A stretch of DNA of 64,000 bases from Eubacterium oxidoreducens (GCF_900104415.1 NZ_FMXR01000006.1:1-64000); one strand, 5' to 3'; shown: positions 1 to 8,438, numbered from the stretch's first letter. A program made the numbers and translations. Notes: a model not told the origin generated them from the sequence alone.

Positions 1-1
1 A

Positions 2-574
2 GAGAGACTCTTAGAAAGCAGTACAAAATATCTCGAAGAGAAACTGAAGTTAACAGTAAATCGAGAGAAAAGTCGTACGGTCAGCGTGTTTGCTATCCGA
101 AATTTTAAATTCCTTGGCTTTGCATTGGGAAGGAACGGAAGTGGCATTTATGTCAGGGTTCATCCAAAGTCATGGAAGAAGTTCAAGTCAAAACTGAAAG
201 ATTTATCTTCCCGTAAGTCTGTGCAGTCCATCAAGCCTAGTCTTGAGAAAATCAAGGTATATGCGAGAGGATGGCTTAACTACTACGGTATAGCAAGCAT
301 GAAGAACAACATAGACGAAATCAATGGATGGCTCTATCACAGAATACGTATGTGTATATGGAAACAATGGAAGAAGCCCAAGACAAAGGTGCGAAATCTG
401 ATTAAGATGGGTGTGCCTAAGGACTTGGCACATATGGCTGGCAACAGTCGGCGTGGATATTGGTTTACCACACATACAGTCGCAGTCAACATGGCGATGA
501 CAAAAGATAGACTGATAAACAGTGGCTTCTATGATTTAGCCACGGCCTATCAGTCTGTGCACGTCAACTATTGA
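2..574 (+). CDS. ltrA: Group II intron reverse transcriptase/maturase, C-terminal part
   Basis: The reading frame is open from the first bases of the window and ends at a TGA at 572-574, so this is a C-terminal fragment of about 190 residues of a longer protein. It contains the group II intron maturase (domain X) region, with the motifs YARGWLNYYG and a Trp/Lys-rich RNA-binding stretch (IWKQWKKPKTKVRNL), and ends in ATAYQSVHVNY. No H-N-H zinc-finger endonuclease domain follows, so this belongs to the endonuclease-less intron-encoded proteins, which in known cases integrate using replication-fork primers. An internal GTG at 86 is not the true start because the frame continues upstream. Confidence 0.9.
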   Translation, partial: ERLLESSTKYLEEKLKLTVNREKSRTVSVFAIRNFKFLGFALGRNGSGIYVRVHPKSWKKFKSKLKDLSSRKSVQSIKPSLEKIKVYARGWLNYYGIASMKNNIDEINGWLYHRIRMCIWKQWKKPKTKVRNLIKMGVPKDLAHMAGNSRRGYWFTTHTVAVNMAMTKDRLINSGFYDLATAYQSVHVNY

Positions 575-575
575 A

Positions 576-645
576 AGCGCCGTATACCGAACGGTACGTA
601 CGGTGCTGTGAGAGGACGGGAGCTAGTCACTCCCTCCTACTCGAT
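576..645 (+). ncRNA. Group II intron domains V and VI
   Basis: Domain V can be drawn by eye at 576-607: AGCGCCGTA pairs with TACGGTGCT, an inner TACC/GGTA helix carries a GAAC tetraloop, and a two-base CG bulge sits at 597-598, which is the classic catalytic domain V architecture. Domain VI follows (GGACGGGAG paired with CTCCC and TCC) with an unpaired A in TCCTACTC that would be the branch-point adenosine. The intron RNA would end at about 645. Confidence 0.85.
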
Positions 646-701
646 TGTGCGCCTTTAAAAGGTGGATGATTTATGCTGAATTTTCAATCAGATTGTAAGA
701 A

Positions 702-1730
702 TCAGGCCATTTCAGCAATTGTATAAATCAGTTTTTCGGAATCTTCCCATCCGAGACAAGGGTCGGTAATAGATTTTCCATAGATATGTTCGGAAATTTT
801 CTGATTACCGCCTTCGATATAACTTTCAATCATGACACCCTTTACCATCTTTTTGATATCGTTAGATTCATGACGATTGTGAAGGATTTCCTTAACAATA
901 CGTATCTGCTCCATGTATTGCTTATTAGAATTGGAATGGTTGGCATCAATAATACAGGCTGGGTTTACAAGATCCATTTTGTCATACATGGTAATTAAAC
1001 GATTGAGATCTTCGTAGTGATAGTTTGGAACACAGACTCCGCGTTTGTTAACAGAACCACGAAGAATCACATGAGTTAAATCGTTTCCGTTGGTAGCTAC
1101 TTCGTAGCCACGATATACGAAATTGTGCGGATGCTGCGCCGCATAGACGGAATTGAGCATGACAGAAAAATCACCACTGGTAGGATTTTTCATACCTGAT
1201 GCGACGTCAAAACCACTAACTGTTAGACGATGATGCTGATCTTCTACAGAACGGGCGCCAATTGCTACGTAAGAGAGAAGATCTTCTACATACATCCAAT
1301 TTTCTGGATAAAGCATTTCATCTGCTGCTGAAAGACCGGTTTCCTCCATGCTTCTAAGATGCATTTTTCGCATTGCAATCAGTCCGGCAAGAAGATCCGG
1401 TGCTTGTTCAGGATCAGGCTGTGATGCAATTCCTTTATAGCCTTCGCCGGTTGTACGAGGTTTGTTTGTGTAAATACGAGGAACAATTAAAAGTTTATCT
1501 TTTACTTTTTCGTTTACCGTTGCAAGACGATGAATATAGTCAAGTACAGATTCTTCGTTATCAGCAGAACAAGGTCCAATGATTACGATAAATTTATCAG
1601 ATTTACCGGTAAGAATATCTCGCATTTGAGCATCGCGAGCATCTTTCGCTTCTTTTGCCTTTTGTGAAACCGGATATTGCTTTTTGATTTCTTCCGGAGA
1701 AGGAAGTTCTTTTAAAAATTCGAAACTCAT
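702..1730 (-). CDS. aroF: 3-deoxy-7-phosphoheptulonate (DAHP) synthase, class I
   Basis: Catalyses the first step of the shikimate pathway, condensing phosphoenolpyruvate with erythrose 4-phosphate in the cytosol. At 342 residues it has the usual length of the AroF/AroG/AroH type. Recognisable motifs are IGPCSAD near residue 50, PRTTGEGYKG near 88, GARSVEDQHHR near 178, and IDANHSNSNKQ near 262, which supplies metal and substrate ligands. The ATG follows a GGAG ribosome site. The gene lies 12 bases downstream of aroE on the same strand, so the two are likely co-transcribed. The AroF/AroG/AroH feedback class cannot be told from the sequence. Confidence 0.95.
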   Translation of the reverse strand: MSFEFLKELPSPEEIKKQYPVSQKAKEAKDARDAQMRDILTGKSDKFIVIIGPCSADNEESVLDYIHRLATVNEKVKDKLLIVPRIYTNKPRTTGEGYKGIASQPDPEQAPDLLAGLIAMRKMHLRSMEETGLSAADEMLYPENWMYVEDLLSYVAIGARSVEDQHHRLTVSGFDVASGMKNPTSGDFSVMLNSVYAAQHPHNFVYRGYEVATNGNDLTHVILRGSVNKRGVCVPNYHYEDLNRLITMYDKMDLVNPACIIDANHSNSNKQYMEQIRIVKEILHNRHESNDIKKMVKGVMIESYIEGGNQKISEHIYGKSITDPCLGWEDSEKLIYTIAEMA

Positions 1731-1742
1731 GAGTTGACTCCT

Positions 1743-2609
1743 TTATTGAAAATATAATTCTTTGATTGTTTCTGTTGGCATCTCTTTGCCGGTCCACATC
1801 TTAAAAGATGCAGCACCTTGATATAATAACATATATAGTCCGTTACTTGTCATGCATCCTTGACTTTGTGCTAATTGTAGAAATTTAGTGTTACGTGGAT
1901 GGTAGATAATGTCGGAAACCAGTAGATGACTTGAAAACAGGGAGGAATCGTGAATGATGCTATTTTCGATGTCCGGTTCCATGCCTACATTGGTTGCATT
2001 TATCAAGATAGAGCTTTCTTCAATGCACTCGCGAAGAAGTCTTAGGTTAGCAAGATCGAGTAACTGAAGTTCGCAATCAGTGTTAGAACGAATTGTTTCA
2101 ATCATTTTTTGCGCTTCTTCAAAGGTGCTGTTTTTTCTTTTGAAAACATTAATCTTTTTGACTCCGTCAAGAGCGCCTTGCACCATAATTGCAGTTGCGG
2201 CGCCACCGGTTCCAAGTAAAGTAACAGTCTGGCCTATGTGGTTGTAACCAATTTCGTTTTGCGATCTCCAAAATCCAATCCCATCGGTAGTATGTCCAAG
2301 TAATGTTCCATCATCTCTAAGAAGTACGGTGTTAACAGCACCGGCCAGTCGGGCGGCCGGGGTTAGTTCATCAAGATATGGGATAATAGCACGCTTGTGA
2401 GGCATCGTTAAGTTATATCCGACACATCCTGTTTCTTTTAAAAAGGAAACGGCGTGAGAGAGTTGATCTGGTGCAACATCAAATGCAAGATAAACATAAT
2501 CTAGATGGTTTAGTTCAAATGATTTGTTATGCATAGCCGGTGATATACTGTGGGCTACGGGTTGTCCGAGAAGACCAGTAAGCTTGGTTTTTCCGGTGAT
2601 TTCAATCAT
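1743..2609 (-). CDS. aroE: Shikimate dehydrogenase
   Basis: NADPH-dependent reduction of 3-dehydroshikimate to shikimate. The 288-residue protein shows the N-terminal substrate motif HSISPAMHN (about residues 20-28), the catalytic-lysine segment NLTMPHKRAI, the GAVNT signature and a Rossmann loop LLGTGGAA, with GHTTDGIGF between them. It is the first gene of the minus-strand aroE-aroF unit and is divergent from aroD-aroK, so four shikimate genes radiate from one 120-bp control region. Confidence 0.95.
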   Translation of the reverse strand: MIEITGKTKLTGLLGQPVAHSISPAMHNKSFELNHLDYVYLAFDVAPDQLSHAVSFLKETGCVGYNLTMPHKRAIIPYLDELTPAARLAGAVNTVLLRDDGTLLGHTTDGIGFWRSQNEIGYNHIGQTVTLLGTGGAATAIMVQGALDGVKKINVFKRKNSTFEEAQKMIETIRSNTDCELQLLDLANLRLLRECIEESSILINATNVGMEPDIENSIIHDSSLFSSHLLVSDIIYHPRNTKFLQLAQSQGCMTSNGLYMLLYQGAASFKMWTGKEMPTETIKELYFQ

Positions 2610-2645
2610 AATTTTCCTATTCCTTTTCCACTTTAATGTGTTAAA

Positions 2646-2674
2646 ATAACATTTCTAATTTTATTTTATTTCAA
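2646..2674 (-). promoter_or_regulatory. Probable sigma-A promoter of aroE-aroF
   Basis: Read on the minus strand, TTGAAA (2669-2674) and TGTTAT (2646-2651) are separated by 17 bases, placing transcription start about 30 bases upstream of the aroE ATG. The -10 is weak, so this is a moderate call. Confidence 0.4.
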
Positions 2675-2679
2675 GATGC

Positions 2680-2708
2680 TTGTCAACCGGTTAGGGAATC
2701 GTTATACT
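2680..2708 (+). promoter_or_regulatory. Sigma-A promoter of aroD-aroK
   Basis: TTGTCA (2680-2685), a 17-base spacer and TATACT (2703-2708) make a good sigma-A promoter. Predicted transcription starts near 2715, leaving only about 19 bases of leader before the aroD ATG. Confidence 0.6.
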
Positions 2709-2733
2709 TGTTAAAAGAAGATTGGAGATTCTT

Positions 2734-3501
2734 ATGCAGACAGAGATTACAATTAAGAATATAACAATAGGAAATGGCAGACCTGTTATCTGTTTACCGG
2801 TTGTTTCACATACAAAAAAAGAGATTATAAATGAAATAAAACAATATGTAAAACTTGGAGCACAGATGATCGAATGGCGTGTTGATTATTTTGATGAAGT
2901 ATTATCGGATCGTGCTGTTTGTGAAGTCTTAGAAGCAATTAAAAAAGATGTTATAAAGACGATAATGCTTTTTACGTTTCGCTCCTATAAACAGGGCGGG
3001 TCAATGAACCTTGATGAAGAAAAGATTATGCATCTTAATGAAATAGCGGCAGGGTCAGATGTGATTGATATCATTGATTTAGAATATTTTGAGGCGACAA
3101 ATCCTAAAAAAGCAATTTCTCATTTGCAGCAATATGGTGTTAAAGTGATTGCTTCGCATCATGATTTTGAAAAAACACCGGAAAATCAAATCATTCAGAT
3201 GATCCTTAGAGACATGAAGCAAGGTGGTGCGGATATTGTAAAGTTTGCAGCATATCCTAAGGATGAATTTGATGTGCTGCGATTGCTGTATCAGAATGCT
3301 CTATTAAAGAAAGAGTTTCCGCATCTTCCGATTGTTACAATGACAATGGGAAAGGTTGGAAGTGTTTCAAGGGTATGCGGAGAAACGTTTGGAAGTTGTA
3401 TTACGTTTGGAGCCGGAAAGGGTCAATCGGCACCGGGGCAGATTGGATTCGAACAATTAAAGACGGTTCTTGAAATAATACATGAAAGCTATGGTGAATG
3501 A
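2734..3501 (+). CDS. aroD: 3-dehydroquinate dehydratase, type I
   Basis: Converts 3-dehydroquinate to 3-dehydroshikimate through a Schiff base. The 255-residue TIM barrel shows EWRVDYF, the catalytic-histidine region ASHHDFEKTP and the Schiff-base lysine in ADIVKFAAYP, all typical of type I enzymes. The ATG at 2734 is preferred over an upstream in-frame TTG at 2722 because GGAG at 2724-2727 is correctly spaced for the ATG. The gene is transcribed divergently from aroE and abuts or overlaps aroK. Confidence 0.95.
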   Translation: MQTEITIKNITIGNGRPVICLPVVSHTKKEIINEIKQYVKLGAQMIEWRVDYFDEVLSDRAVCEVLEAIKKDVIKTIMLFTFRSYKQGGSMNLDEEKIMHLNEIAAGSDVIDIIDLEYFEATNPKKAISHLQQYGVKVIASHHDFEKTPENQIIQMILRDMKQGGADIVKFAAYPKDEFDVLRLLYQNALLKKEFPHLPIVTMTMGKVGSVSRVCGETFGSCITFGAGKGQSAPGQIGFEQLKTVLEIIHESYGE

Positions 3502-3502
3502 T

Positions 3503-3997
3503 ATGATTTTTTTGATAGGATTTATGGGCGCCGGTAAGACGGCAGTTTCCAAAGAACTTGCTAAAAAAGCGAATATGAAACTGATTGATACAGATGAATA
3601 TATCGAAAAAAAAGAGGGGATGAAGATTCCTGAAATTTTTGATAAATATGGGGAAGAATATTTTCGTAATATTGAAACGCAATGTTTAAAGGAAATTGTT
3701 TCGAAAGAGGAAGCAATAGTTTCTTGTGGTGGCGGAATTATAATGAAAGAAGAAAATGTTAAAGTTATGAAAGCTGCCGGAAAAGTAGTATTTTTGAAAA
3801 CTTCACCAGAAACAATTTATCAAAGGGTAAAAAAATCACAGAATAGACCAATGCTTAAGGGTCATATGAATGTTGAATATATTGAAAAATTATTGAACGA
3901 AAGACAGCCCTTTTATGATCGTGCAAAAGACTGTGAGATTTGTACGGATAATCGCACAGTCAGCGCGATTGCACAAGAAATTCTTTGCTTTTTATAA
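3503..3997 (+). CDS. aroK: Shikimate kinase
   Basis: Phosphorylates shikimate at the 3-hydroxyl with ATP. The P-loop GFMGAGKT lies at the very N-terminus, followed by DTDEYIEK, the shikimate-binding CGGGI and the RPML segment of the lid region. Starting at ATG 3503, just after the aroD stop and preceded by GGTGA, the protein is 164 residues; in-frame ATGs at 3482 and 3491 would add 4-7 residues and overlap aroD. It is translationally coupled to aroD. The end of the gene carries the promoter of the following tRNA gene. Confidence 0.93.
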   Translation: MIFLIGFMGAGKTAVSKELAKKANMKLIDTDEYIEKKEGMKIPEIFDKYGEEYFRNIETQCLKEIVSKEEAIVSCGGGIIMKEENVKVMKAAGKVVFLKTSPETIYQRVKKSQNRPMLKGHMNVEYIEKLLNERQPFYDRAKDCEICTDNRTVSAIAQEILCFL

Positions 3998-4013
3998 TGG
4001 ATTATGGTATTAT
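3985..4013 (+). promoter_or_regulatory. Probable promoter of tRNA-Arg, overlapping the end of aroK
   Basis: TTGCTT (3985-3990), a 17-base spacer and TATTAT (4008-4013) put a start near 4020, 14 bases before the mature tRNA 5' end. Confidence 0.45.
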
Positions 4014-4033
4014 AACATCTGCTGTAATTATTA

Positions 4034-4105
4034 GCATCCATAGTCTAACGGATAGAATGTCAGACTCCGACTCTGATGGTGTGGGTTCGATTCCCGCTGG
4101 ATGCA
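4034..4105 (+). tRNA. tRNA-Arg (anticodon CCG)
   Basis: A 72-nt cloverleaf: acceptor GCATCCA pairs with TGGATGC, discriminator A at 4105, anticodon arm TCAGA-CTCCGAC-TCTGA with anticodon CCG, and T-arm GTGGG-TTCGATT-CCCGC. CCA is not encoded. It reads CGG arginine codons and stands alone between aroK and an SH3-domain protein gene. Confidence 0.93.
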
Positions 4106-4198
4106 TTTGCTTAGAGTTTTTATTTTTTTAAAACTTTAAGCCGTAAATGGAAAGATTAATTCATTTAATCCGAGGATAATAAATGGAGTTGTTAAAGT

Positions 4199-5551
4199 AT
4201 GAAGAAAGATTCAAAGGAAATATTTAGTAATCTTACGTTAGAAATAGTAATAGAATTTTGCAAGCATCATATGAAGCAATTGATTGGTGCAGGGATTGTG
4301 GTTGTTTTTCTTATTATATTGGCAATTGCCGGACATCATGGTTCAAATAAAGAAACTATGCAATCTGACTTTTCCACACAAGAAGAACTTATGGAATATA
4401 AAAATGAGCAGGTTAATGAAGAATATGATACCGAGAAAGAATATGCAGATGTTGAGACATTAATTACAAAATATTATGCTGCATATGCTGAAAATGATTT
4501 AGAGACGCTGCAGACGATTGCGACGCCGATTACGACGAAAGAAAAAAGTTATATTAAACTATATTCTGAATATTCCGAAGAATACTCTGATATTCAATGT
4601 CATGTAAAAGAAGGATATGATGATTATTCATATTTTGTTTCGGTTGAGTACTCAATCAAGTTTGCAAATATTGACACATTGGTTCCGGGACTTGATTTCT
4701 TCTATATCCAGACAAATGATGATGGAGAATTGTATATTGATAATGCCTATAGTTCATTTAATCGAAGCGTACAAGAAACTCAGCAGGATGAAAATGTTTC
4801 GGAATTGATCGATTCTTTTGAAAATTCAGATGATGTGGTTCTTTTGCAAAAAGATGTCAGTGAAAAATATGAAGAAGCTTTAGAATCAGATGAAGCTTTG
4901 AAAACGTTAATGGAAGAGACGATTCCAAATGCAGTATCTGATTGGTATAAGAATTATGATGCAGAAGCTGCAGAAAAAGAGTTTGCGGAAGATACAACAA
5001 CTGAGGAGTCTACTACGGAAGAAACAACGGACGAAACGCAAACCGAAGAAACAACAGATGCGGAATCTACAGAAGAAACGACAGAAGAGTCAACAGAAGA
5101 ATCTACAGAAGAAACTAGTGAAGACTCATCACAGGAAGAAGAAGTTACTTATGTTTATGCTAAGACAGAAGTGAATGTTCGAAAGAAAGCTTCTATAGAT
5201 TCAAAGTCTTTGGGATTGTTAAAACAAGGTAAGAAAGTCCAACTTATTGAGAAGATGGATAATGGTTGGAGTAAAGTAAAATATAAAAACAAGACCGGTT
5301 ATATTAAGTCAAAATATTTAACAAAGAAAAAACCATCTGCGGAATCAACTGCATTTTCTAAAGGCGATAAAATCAGATTGACCATGTCTGTGAATATTCG
5401 AAAAAAAGCCAGTGAAAATTCTAAGAGAATTGGACTTGCATATTCAGGAGAAAAGGTAACGGTTGTTAAATGTTTAGATAGTGGTTGGACGAAAGTAAAA
5501 TGGAACGGTAAGACGGGCTATATTAAGACTTCTGTATTAAAAGAACAATAA
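4199..5551 (+). CDS. Membrane-anchored protein with two C-terminal SH3b domains
   Basis: A 450-residue protein of unknown specific role. A single hydrophobic segment at about residues 27-46 follows a short charged cytoplasmic tail, so most of the protein is probably extracytoplasmic. Residues 60-260 form an acidic domain without a recognised fold, followed by a low-complexity Glu/Thr/Ser linker (about 265-313) typical of wall-spanning stalks. Two bacterial SH3 (SH3b) domains at about 315-378 and 388-450 share the pattern VNVRKKAS...GW.KVK...TGYIK. SH3b domains usually bind peptidoglycan, so a cell-wall attachment role is inferred. No catalytic domain is visible. Transcription probably ends at the hairpin after 5560. 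Confidence 0.8.
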   Translation: MKKDSKEIFSNLTLEIVIEFCKHHMKQLIGAGIVVVFLIILAIAGHHGSNKETMQSDFSTQEELMEYKNEQVNEEYDTEKEYADVETLITKYYAAYAENDLETLQTIATPITTKEKSYIKLYSEYSEEYSDIQCHVKEGYDDYSYFVSVEYSIKFANIDTLVPGLDFFYIQTNDDGELYIDNAYSSFNRSVQETQQDENVSELIDSFENSDDVVLLQKDVSEKYEEALESDEALKTLMEETIPNAVSDWYKNYDAEAAEKEFAEDTTTEESTTEETTDETQTEETTDAESTEETTEESTEESTEETSEDSSQEEEVTYVYAKTEVNVRKKASIDSKSLGLLKQGKKVQLIEKMDNGWSKVKYKNKTGYIKSKYLTKKKPSAESTAFSKGDKIRLTMSVNIRKKASENSKRIGLAYSGEKVTVVKCLDSGWTKVKWNGKTGYIKTSVLKEQ

Positions 5552-5560
5552 ATGTTTTTT

Positions 5561-5616
5561 AAAGGCTGTTGGCGGAGGGAATCGAATAAAAGGTTCCTTT
5601 GGCAAACAGTCTTTTT
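5561..5616 (+). terminator. Rho-independent terminator after the SH3b gene
   Basis: GGCTGTTGGCGGAGGGAA pairs, with several G-U pairs, to TTCCTTTGGCAAACAGTC and is followed by TTTTT. Confidence 0.7.
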
Positions 5617-5646
5617 ACTTTTAGTGAATGATAAGGATTTGATAAT

Positions 5647-6375
5647 ATGAGATTAAATAAATATCTGTCGGATATCGGAGTTTGTTCCAGAAGACAGGCG
5701 GATAAAATGATTGAAGAAGGCAGAGTTACGGTTGATGGCAGGAAAGCAAAACTTGGTCAACAGGTAGAAGGTGATGAGGAGATTTGTGTTGACCATAATA
5801 AAGTCCGGGTGAATCAAAAAAAAGTGATTTTGCTGGTTAATAAACCCGTTGGTATCGTATGTACAACGGAAAAAAGAGAAAAGAATAATATTGTTGATTT
5901 TCTCAAATATCCAATTAGAATTTATCCGATTGGGCGTCTTGATAAGGATTCGAACGGATTAATCCTTATGACGAACGATGGAGAAATTGTTAATAAAATA
6001 ATGCGAGCCGGAAATTATCATGAAAAGGAATATTTAGTTAAAGTGAATCGGCCGATTACAAAGGAGTTTTTGGATGGGATGGCAAATGGGGTGCCTATTT
6101 TAGATACCGTAACCAGAAAGTGTAGTATTTGGCAAGTGTCTAAACAAACATTTCGGATTGTTTTGACACAAGGTTTGAATCGTCAGATTCGAAGGATGTG
6201 TGAATTCTTTGACTATGAGGTGGTTTCGTTAAAACGAGAACGAATCATGAATTTGAAATTAGGGGATTTAAAAGAAGGTACGTATCGTGAAATTACCCAA
6301 GAAGAGAAAGAGGAATTGTATCGACGGATTGAGAATTCTTCAAGTGATACGGTCAAATGGAATGAAGAGGGTTAA
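5647..6375 (+). CDS. rluF: 23S rRNA pseudouridine synthase, RluF type
   Basis: Isomerises a uridine in 23S rRNA to pseudouridine. The 242-residue protein has an N-terminal S4 RNA-binding domain (about residues 1-60, RLNKYLSDIGVCSRRQAD) and an RsuA-family catalytic domain with GRLDKDSNGLILMTNDG, where the Asp of GRLD is catalytic, plus the family motif GLNRQIRRMCE. The NKPVGIVCT segment and GRLDKDSNGL favour RluF over RluB or RsuA. It lies three bases upstream of ligA and is probably co-transcribed with it. Confidence 0.87.
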   Translation: MRLNKYLSDIGVCSRRQADKMIEEGRVTVDGRKAKLGQQVEGDEEICVDHNKVRVNQKKVILLVNKPVGIVCTTEKREKNNIVDFLKYPIRIYPIGRLDKDSNGLILMTNDGEIVNKIMRAGNYHEKEYLVKVNRPITKEFLDGMANGVPILDTVTRKCSIWQVSKQTFRIVLTQGLNRQIRRMCEFFDYEVVSLKRERIMNLKLGDLKEGTYREITQEEKEELYRRIENSSSDTVKWNEEG

Positions 6376-6378
6376 GAA

Positions 6379-8385
6379 ATGGATGATAAAAAAAGAATTG
6401 AAGAACTTGTTACACTGTTAAATGAGGCATCAGATCGCTATTATGGTGGACTTGAGGAAATAATGTCTAATTATGAATGGGATGCAGCATTTGATGAACT
6501 TGTTAAACTTGAACAGCAGACAGGATACAGACTCGATAATTCACCGACACAGACAACCGGTGCTGTGGTAAAAAATGGAGCAAGAGAAGAACATGAATAT
6601 CCGGCCTTATCGCTTGCTAAAACAAAAGAAGTGACAAAGTTGCAAGAATGGGCAGGGCAACGACCAGTTAATTTGAGCTGGAAGCTTGATGGATTGACGT
6701 TGGTACTTACCTATGATAATGGAAGTTTGACAAAGATATTGACGCGAGGAAGTGGTGTTGCTGGAAATAATATCACTTATATGAAAGATGCTATTGAGGC
6801 AGTTCCGTCTAAAATCGAATATCGCGGGCACTTGGTTGTGCGTGGAGAAGCGGTTATCAGTTATACGGACTTTGATATGATAAATGCTTCTTTGGATAAT
6901 GAAGATGATTATGCCAATCCGCGAAATCTTGCGGCAGGAACCTTAGCTCTTGATGCAACGAATCTAGAAACTGTAAAAAAACGTAAGGTACATCTGTATG
7001 CATTTACATTAGTACATATTGATGATGAAATCGTTCATTGGTCAAAGCGGATGGAATTTTTGAAAAATCAAGGCTTTGATATTGTAGATTACGAGAAAAC
7101 AAATGCACAGCAGTTACCGCAGGTGGTGGAACGCTGGACTAAACTCGTAGAAAACGGGAAGATGGATATTCCGGTTGATGGATTAGTAATCTGTTATGAA
7201 GATACGAATTATTCCTCAGGCGGTTCTGTAACCGGGCATCATGCAACGCGAGGAGGCTTGGCATTTAAATGGCAGGATGTCTCGGCGCTTTCTAGATTGG
7301 ATCATGTAGAATGGTCTTGCGCTGCTTCTACAATTACTCCGGTTGCGGTATTTGAACCTATTTGGCTTGAAGGGACGATGGTCTCTCGTGCATCGTTGTG
7401 CAATATATCAGAAATGGAACGACTTGGAATTGGAGAAAATCATGAGACAATTTTGGAAATTATTAAAGCAAATAAGATAATTCCAAAGTGTATTTCAGTA
7501 AAGGAAGCAAAAGGCGTGTTTGCAATACCGGCTCAATGTCCGGTTTGTAATGCCGCAACGCAGGTGAAGATTTCGCAACATTCCGGAACAAAAACGTTGC
7601 ATTGTACGAATGAAGAATGTGCCGCAAAACATGTCATGAAATTTGCCAGATTTGTCAGTAAGACCGGAATGGATATTGATGGTATGAGTGTGCAGACGAT
7701 TTTGAAGTTTATGAATCTCGGTTATATTTATAATTTTGCAGATTTTTATCATTTGCATCAATACGAGGATGAGATTCGTAACCTAGACGGATTCGGGGAC
7801 AAATCGTGCGAAAATCTTCTTTTGGCCATTGAAAATAGTCGCAGCTGTTCACCGGTTTCCTTTGTTTATGCATTATGTATTCCACAAATTGGAGTTGATG
7901 CAGCAAAGAAAATAATGGAAGCTATTGGCTGGAAGGAATTTGTGAAACGTTTAGAGGAAGTGCGCGGGTTTGATGATATCGCAACCATTGGCACAGAAAA
8001 ATCCACTTCGATTATAAAGTGGTACCAAAATGATAAGAATCGAAAAGTGTTTTATGAATTGCTGGATCTGCTAAATATTGAATCGATGGAAGCTGTAGAT
8101 AAAACGGATGGTTCCTTGAAGGGAATGAAATTTGTGGTAACAGGAGATTTGGTGCGATTTAAAAATCGCTCTGAACTTGCCTCGTTTATAGAAAGTGAAA
8201 ATGGAAGTGTGGCATCAAGCGTGTCAAAAAAGACTAATTATCTGATTAATAATGATGTGACTTCAACATCTGGCAAAAACCAAAAAGCATTATCGCTTGG
8301 AATCGAAATTATTTCAGAAAATGATTTTATTTCACGCTTTGGAGGGGAAAATGTTTTCGCAAAGGGTTATGTTGAAAAAGAATAA
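6379..8385 (+). CDS. ligA: NAD-dependent DNA ligase
   Basis: Seals nicks in DNA using NAD+. The 668-residue protein has the LigA layout: N-terminal Ia and adenylation domains (nucleophile lysine in SWKLDGLTLVL near residue 102), OB-fold, four-cysteine zinc finger (CPVC...CTNEEC, about 393-417), helix-hairpin-helix repeats and a C-terminal BRCT domain (about 578-655). The NMN-binding segment normally written Y-H...D..YD reads YYGG...SNYEWD here, so two usual ligands differ. That variant, with KLDG in place of KVDG, is typical of Lachnospiraceae LigA as I recall the family. There is no second ligase in the window. Confidence 0.93.
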   Translation: MDDKKRIEELVTLLNEASDRYYGGLEEIMSNYEWDAAFDELVKLEQQTGYRLDNSPTQTTGAVVKNGAREEHEYPALSLAKTKEVTKLQEWAGQRPVNLSWKLDGLTLVLTYDNGSLTKILTRGSGVAGNNITYMKDAIEAVPSKIEYRGHLVVRGEAVISYTDFDMINASLDNEDDYANPRNLAAGTLALDATNLETVKKRKVHLYAFTLVHIDDEIVHWSKRMEFLKNQGFDIVDYEKTNAQQLPQVVERWTKLVENGKMDIPVDGLVICYEDTNYSSGGSVTGHHATRGGLAFKWQDVSALSRLDHVEWSCAASTITPVAVFEPIWLEGTMVSRASLCNISEMERLGIGENHETILEIIKANKIIPKCISVKEAKGVFAIPAQCPVCNAATQVKISQHSGTKTLHCTNEECAAKHVMKFARFVSKTGMDIDGMSVQTILKFMNLGYIYNFADFYHLHQYEDEIRNLDGFGDKSCENLLLAIENSRSCSPVSFVYALCIPQIGVDAAKKIMEAIGWKEFVKRLEEVRGFDDIATIGTEKSTSIIKWYQNDKNRKVFYELLDLLNIESMEAVDKTDGSLKGMKFVVTGDLVRFKNRSELASFIESENGSVASSVSKKTNYLINNDVTSTSGKNQKALSLGIEIISENDFISRFGGENVFAKGYVEKE

Positions 8386-8401
8386 GCGTATGTGCTATAA
8401 T
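8372..8401 (+). promoter_or_regulatory. Probable promoter of the asp23-nusB-recN operon
   Basis: TTGAAA (8372-8377), an 18-base spacer and TATAAT (8396-8401) overlap the ligA stop codon. A start near 8408 would leave a ~30-base leader before the asp23-family gene. Confidence 0.5.
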
Positions 8402-8438
8402 TTTATAGATTATATAGCTTAATTCGGAGGTTTATAAT

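Larger units (their letters stand above)
1..645 (+). mobile_element. Group II intron, 3' part only (cut by window edge)
   Basis: The window opens inside a group II intron: the reverse transcriptase/maturase reading frame is followed directly by a domain V and domain VI fold ending in CTACTCGAT at about 645. The 5' intron domains and 5' exon lie outside the window. The intron reads on the plus strand, convergent with aroF, whose stop codon lies about 57 bases beyond the intron end, so it appears to sit in the intergenic space rather than in a gene. The 3' exon starts around 646. The boundary is inferred from the fold and could be off by a base or two. Confidence 0.85.

Noticed and set aside
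203-475. Open frame antisense to the intron maturase
   Set aside because: It mirrors a real coding sequence on the other strand, lacks a ribosome site and has no protein-like motif; many similar opposite-strand frames under aro, pheT, leuS and other genes were dropped for the same reason.
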